Made by a program: the position numbers and the translations under genes. Shown piece by piece: positions 62,713 to 64,000 of a DNA stretch of 64,000 bases. Every line of letters starts with the position of its first letter. The stretch's first letter is position 1. Source of the stretch: Erythrobacter litoralis (GTDB lineage: Bacteria > Pseudomonadota > Alphaproteobacteria > Sphingomonadales > Sphingomonadaceae); assembly GCF_001719165.1 (NCBI RefSeq), contig NZ_CP017057.1:1302001-1366000 (forward strand), given 5' to 3'. Under the pieces are notes generated by a model that saw nothing but the letters and a program-made list of their open reading frames with translations, searched no databases and was not told where the DNA came from.

Positions 62713-63207
62713 ATGCCTCAGATATCCCAGCTCGCCGAATTCTACTCCAGCCAGATCCTCTGGACGCTGGTGTTCTTCAGCATCACCTTCTTCCTGATCG
62801 GGCGCGGCATGGTGCCCAAGGTGATGGACACCGTGCAGCTGCGCGACCGCCAGATCGCCGACGACCTCGCCGCCGCGCAAGCTGCGCGCGATGCCGCCGA
62901 CGAGCAGGAAGAGGCATGGAAGGCCCGCGAGGCCGAAAACCGCAGCCGCGCCCAGGGCCTGATCGCCGAAGCCAAGTCGAAAGCCGCTGCCGAGACCGAG
63001 GCGAAGCTCGCCAAGGCGCAGGAGCGGCTCGATGCGCGTCTTGCCGAGGCTGAAACCACGATCGAGGCTGCCCGCGCCGAGGCGCTGGCCGAACTCGAAG
63101 ACGTTGCCACCGAGGCGAGCCAGGACATCGTCGCCCGCCTCACCGGCGCGAAGGTGGACAAGCGTTCGGCCCGCTCGGCGGTGAAGAAGGCAATGACCCA
63201 TGCGTGA
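62713..63207 (+). CDS. atpG: F0F1 ATP synthase subunit b'
   Basis: A 164-residue subunit of the peripheral stalk: one N-terminal membrane helix (ILWTLVFFSITFFLIG, about residues 15-30) and a long Ala/Glu/Arg-rich coiled coil. It is the first of two b-type genes, the b' form of alphaproteobacteria and chloroplasts, which forms a heterodimer with subunit b. Its end overlaps the start of the next gene by eight bases. The symbol varies between annotations (atpG or atpF2). Confidence 0.92.
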   Translation: MPQISQLAEFYSSQILWTLVFFSITFFLIGRGMVPKVMDTVQLRDRQIADDLAAAQAARDAADEQEEAWKAREAENRSRAQGLIAEAKSKAAAETEAKLAKAQERLDARLAEAETTIEAARAEALAELEDVATEASQDIVARLTGAKVDKRSARSAVKKAMTHA

Positions 63208-63727
63208 CACCCTCACGATCCTCGCCACGTCCTCCGACTATGCCGAACCGGCGGCGATGGGGCTCGATTCCTACCAGTGGGTCGGGCTTTCCATGCTGGT
63301 CCTGCTCGCCGTCTTCATCTGGAAGAAGGTTCCCGGTATCGTCACCGGCGGGCTCGATGCGCGCATCGCCGAGATCCGCCAGCAGCTGGACGAGGCCAAA
63401 TCGCTCCGCGCCGAGGCAGAGTCGCTCCGCGACGAATATGCCGCCAAGATCGCGAATGCCGAAAAGGACGCCGAGGCCATGATGGACGGCGCCCGGCGCG
63501 AGGCCGACGCGGTCCTCGCCAAGGCCGAGGAGGACGCCGCCGCCATGGTCGCCCGCCGCGAGCGGATGGCCGAAGACAAGATCGCCGCCGCCGAGCGCGA
63601 GGCGATCGAGGACGTGCGCGCCCGTGCTGTCGAAGCGGCGACCGCCGCCTCCGGCCAGCTTATCGCCGCGAGGCACGACAGCGAAGCCGACGCAAAGCTC
63701 GCCGACGAGGTAATCGGCTCGCTCTGA
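63200..63727 (+). CDS. atpF: F0F1 ATP synthase subunit b
   Basis: A 175-residue peripheral-stalk subunit with one membrane helix (WVGLSMLVLLAVFIWKKVP, about residues 27-45) and an Ala/Glu-rich coiled coil. GLDARIAEIRQQLDEAKSLRAEAESL is the usual start of the dimerisation region. It overlaps the b' gene and is the last gene of the Fo cluster, closed by a terminator; F1 genes are elsewhere in the genome. Confidence 0.96.
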   Translation: MRDTLTILATSSDYAEPAAMGLDSYQWVGLSMLVLLAVFIWKKVPGIVTGGLDARIAEIRQQLDEAKSLRAEAESLRDEYAAKIANAEKDAEAMMDGARREADAVLAKAEEDAAAMVARRERMAEDKIAAAEREAIEDVRARAVEAATAASGQLIAARHDSEADAKLADEVIGSL

Positions 63728-63751
63728 GCGAATAGCCGATAGGAACAAGGG

Positions 63752-63779
63752 AAGGGCGCTCCACCGGGGCGCCCTTTTT
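63752..63779 (+). terminator. Intrinsic terminator of the Fo operon
   Basis: AAGGGCGC (63752-63759) pairs with GCGCCCTT (63769-63776) across a nine-base loop, followed by further T (TTTTT at 63775-63779). Confidence 0.85.
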
Positions 63780-63783
63780 GCAT

Positions 63784-64000
63784 TCAGGGTTCGAACACGA
63801 CCTTGCCGACGAGTTCGCGGCGGGCCATCGCCTCGAAGCCCGCGCGCCAGTCGGCCAGCGGCAGGGTGCGGTCGACCGCGGGCGAGATGCGCCCAGCCTC
63901 GGCCAGCTCGCGCACCGCCGCGTTGATCGCCCGGCCCCGTTCGGGAAAGCGCCGCGCATATTCGCCCGCGCGCAGGCCGACCACGGAAAAGCCCTTGATC
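63784..64000 (-). CDS. NADPH:quinone oxidoreductase / medium-chain dehydrogenase, C-terminal end (5' partial)
   Basis: The last ~72 residues of a zinc-independent medium-chain dehydrogenase of the quinone oxidoreductase type. KGFSVVGLRAGEYARRFPERG and the end LPLADWRAGFEAMARRELVGKVVFEP match the C-terminal catalytic-domain return and the typical GKVV-P ending. The gene enters from the right edge on the minus strand; its start, the NADPH-binding Rossmann core and any zinc ligands are outside the window. It converges with the atp cluster. Confidence 0.85.
   Translation of the reverse strand, partial: IKGFSVVGLRAGEYARRFPERGRAINAAVRELAEAGRISPAVDRTLPLADWRAGFEAMARRELVGKVVFEP

Overview
The window is a GC-rich, gene-dense chromosomal segment from an alphaproteobacterium. 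Gene content and order point to the Sphingomonadales, most likely the family Erythrobacteraceae (Erythrobacter / Qipengyuania / Porphyrobacter type). The evidence is the separation of an atpI-atpB-atpE-atpF'-atpF cluster from the F1 genes, a CckA/CpdR cell-cycle phosphorelay, a LexA operator of the alphaproteobacterial GTTC-N7-GTTC form upstream of recA, a eukaryote-like NADP isocitrate dehydrogenase, a SapC-family protein, and the dapA-smpB-DUF2062-cckA-recA-alaS order. No insertion sequence, prophage, CRISPR array or rRNA gene was seen. This looks like core chromosome with scattered lineage-specific envelope genes.

Layout. 1-4.1 kb: the 3' end of uvrA, a CHRD-domain lipoprotein behind a (TG)18 microsatellite, rlpA, a gene-poor stretch of about 970 bp, then argG. 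4.2-9.4 kb: a histidine-rich exported protein, cfa, a DUF1801 gene, and a three-gene operon (pteridine-reductase-like SDR, cytochrome b561, Tat/lipoprotein molybdoenzyme), then a glycine-zipper protein. 9.6-17.2 kb: an APC permease, a PRC-barrel protein, a membrane-anchored protein, rlmN, an Omp25-like barrel, an IalB-like gene overlapping a greA/B-type gene, and an slt-type lytic transglycosylase. 17.3-26.2 kb: dapA, smpB, DUF2062, cckA, SOS-controlled recA, a strong terminator, and alaS. 26.2-36 kb: a Kef-type antiporter, a GNAT-nitrilase fusion, icd, tRNA-Val(GAC) with its own promoter and terminator, cpdR, an N-formylglutamate amidohydrolase, a structured intergenic region, sapC, and a GlcD-type FAD dehydrogenase.

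36-50 kb: an unknown secreted protein, a RhlE-type helicase, a low-complexity protein followed by a fasciclin lipoprotein, uvrD/pcrA, rsmD-rluB, a Rieske oxygenase, an AmpG-like permease, and folC. 48.6-54.8 kb: a minus-strand biosynthetic array, lapA-pyrF-trpF-trpB-(small membrane protein)-trpA-accD-folC, interrupted by two plus-strand exported-protein genes. 54.8-61 kb: purB, radC, and the ydbH-ynbE-ydbL envelope lipid-transport operon. 61-63.7 kb: the Fo part of the ATP synthase. The window ends inside a quinone oxidoreductase-like gene.

Functional themes are amino-acid and nucleotide biosynthesis (arg, dap/lys, trp, pyr, pur, folate, malonyl-CoA), DNA repair (uvrA, recA, uvrD, radC), RNA modification and ribosome rescue (rlmN, rsmD, rluB, smpB), cell-cycle phosphosignalling (CckA, CpdR), and cell-envelope upkeep (rlpA, slt, ampG, cfa, ydbH system, LapA, several barrels and lipoproteins). 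The least explained parts are the 62-residue membrane protein wedged by overlaps between trpB and trpA, the SDR-cytochrome b-molybdoenzyme lipoprotein operon, the (TG)18 tract before the CHRD lipoprotein, and two structured non-coding stretches (about 2.05-2.8 kb and 33.34-33.45 kb).
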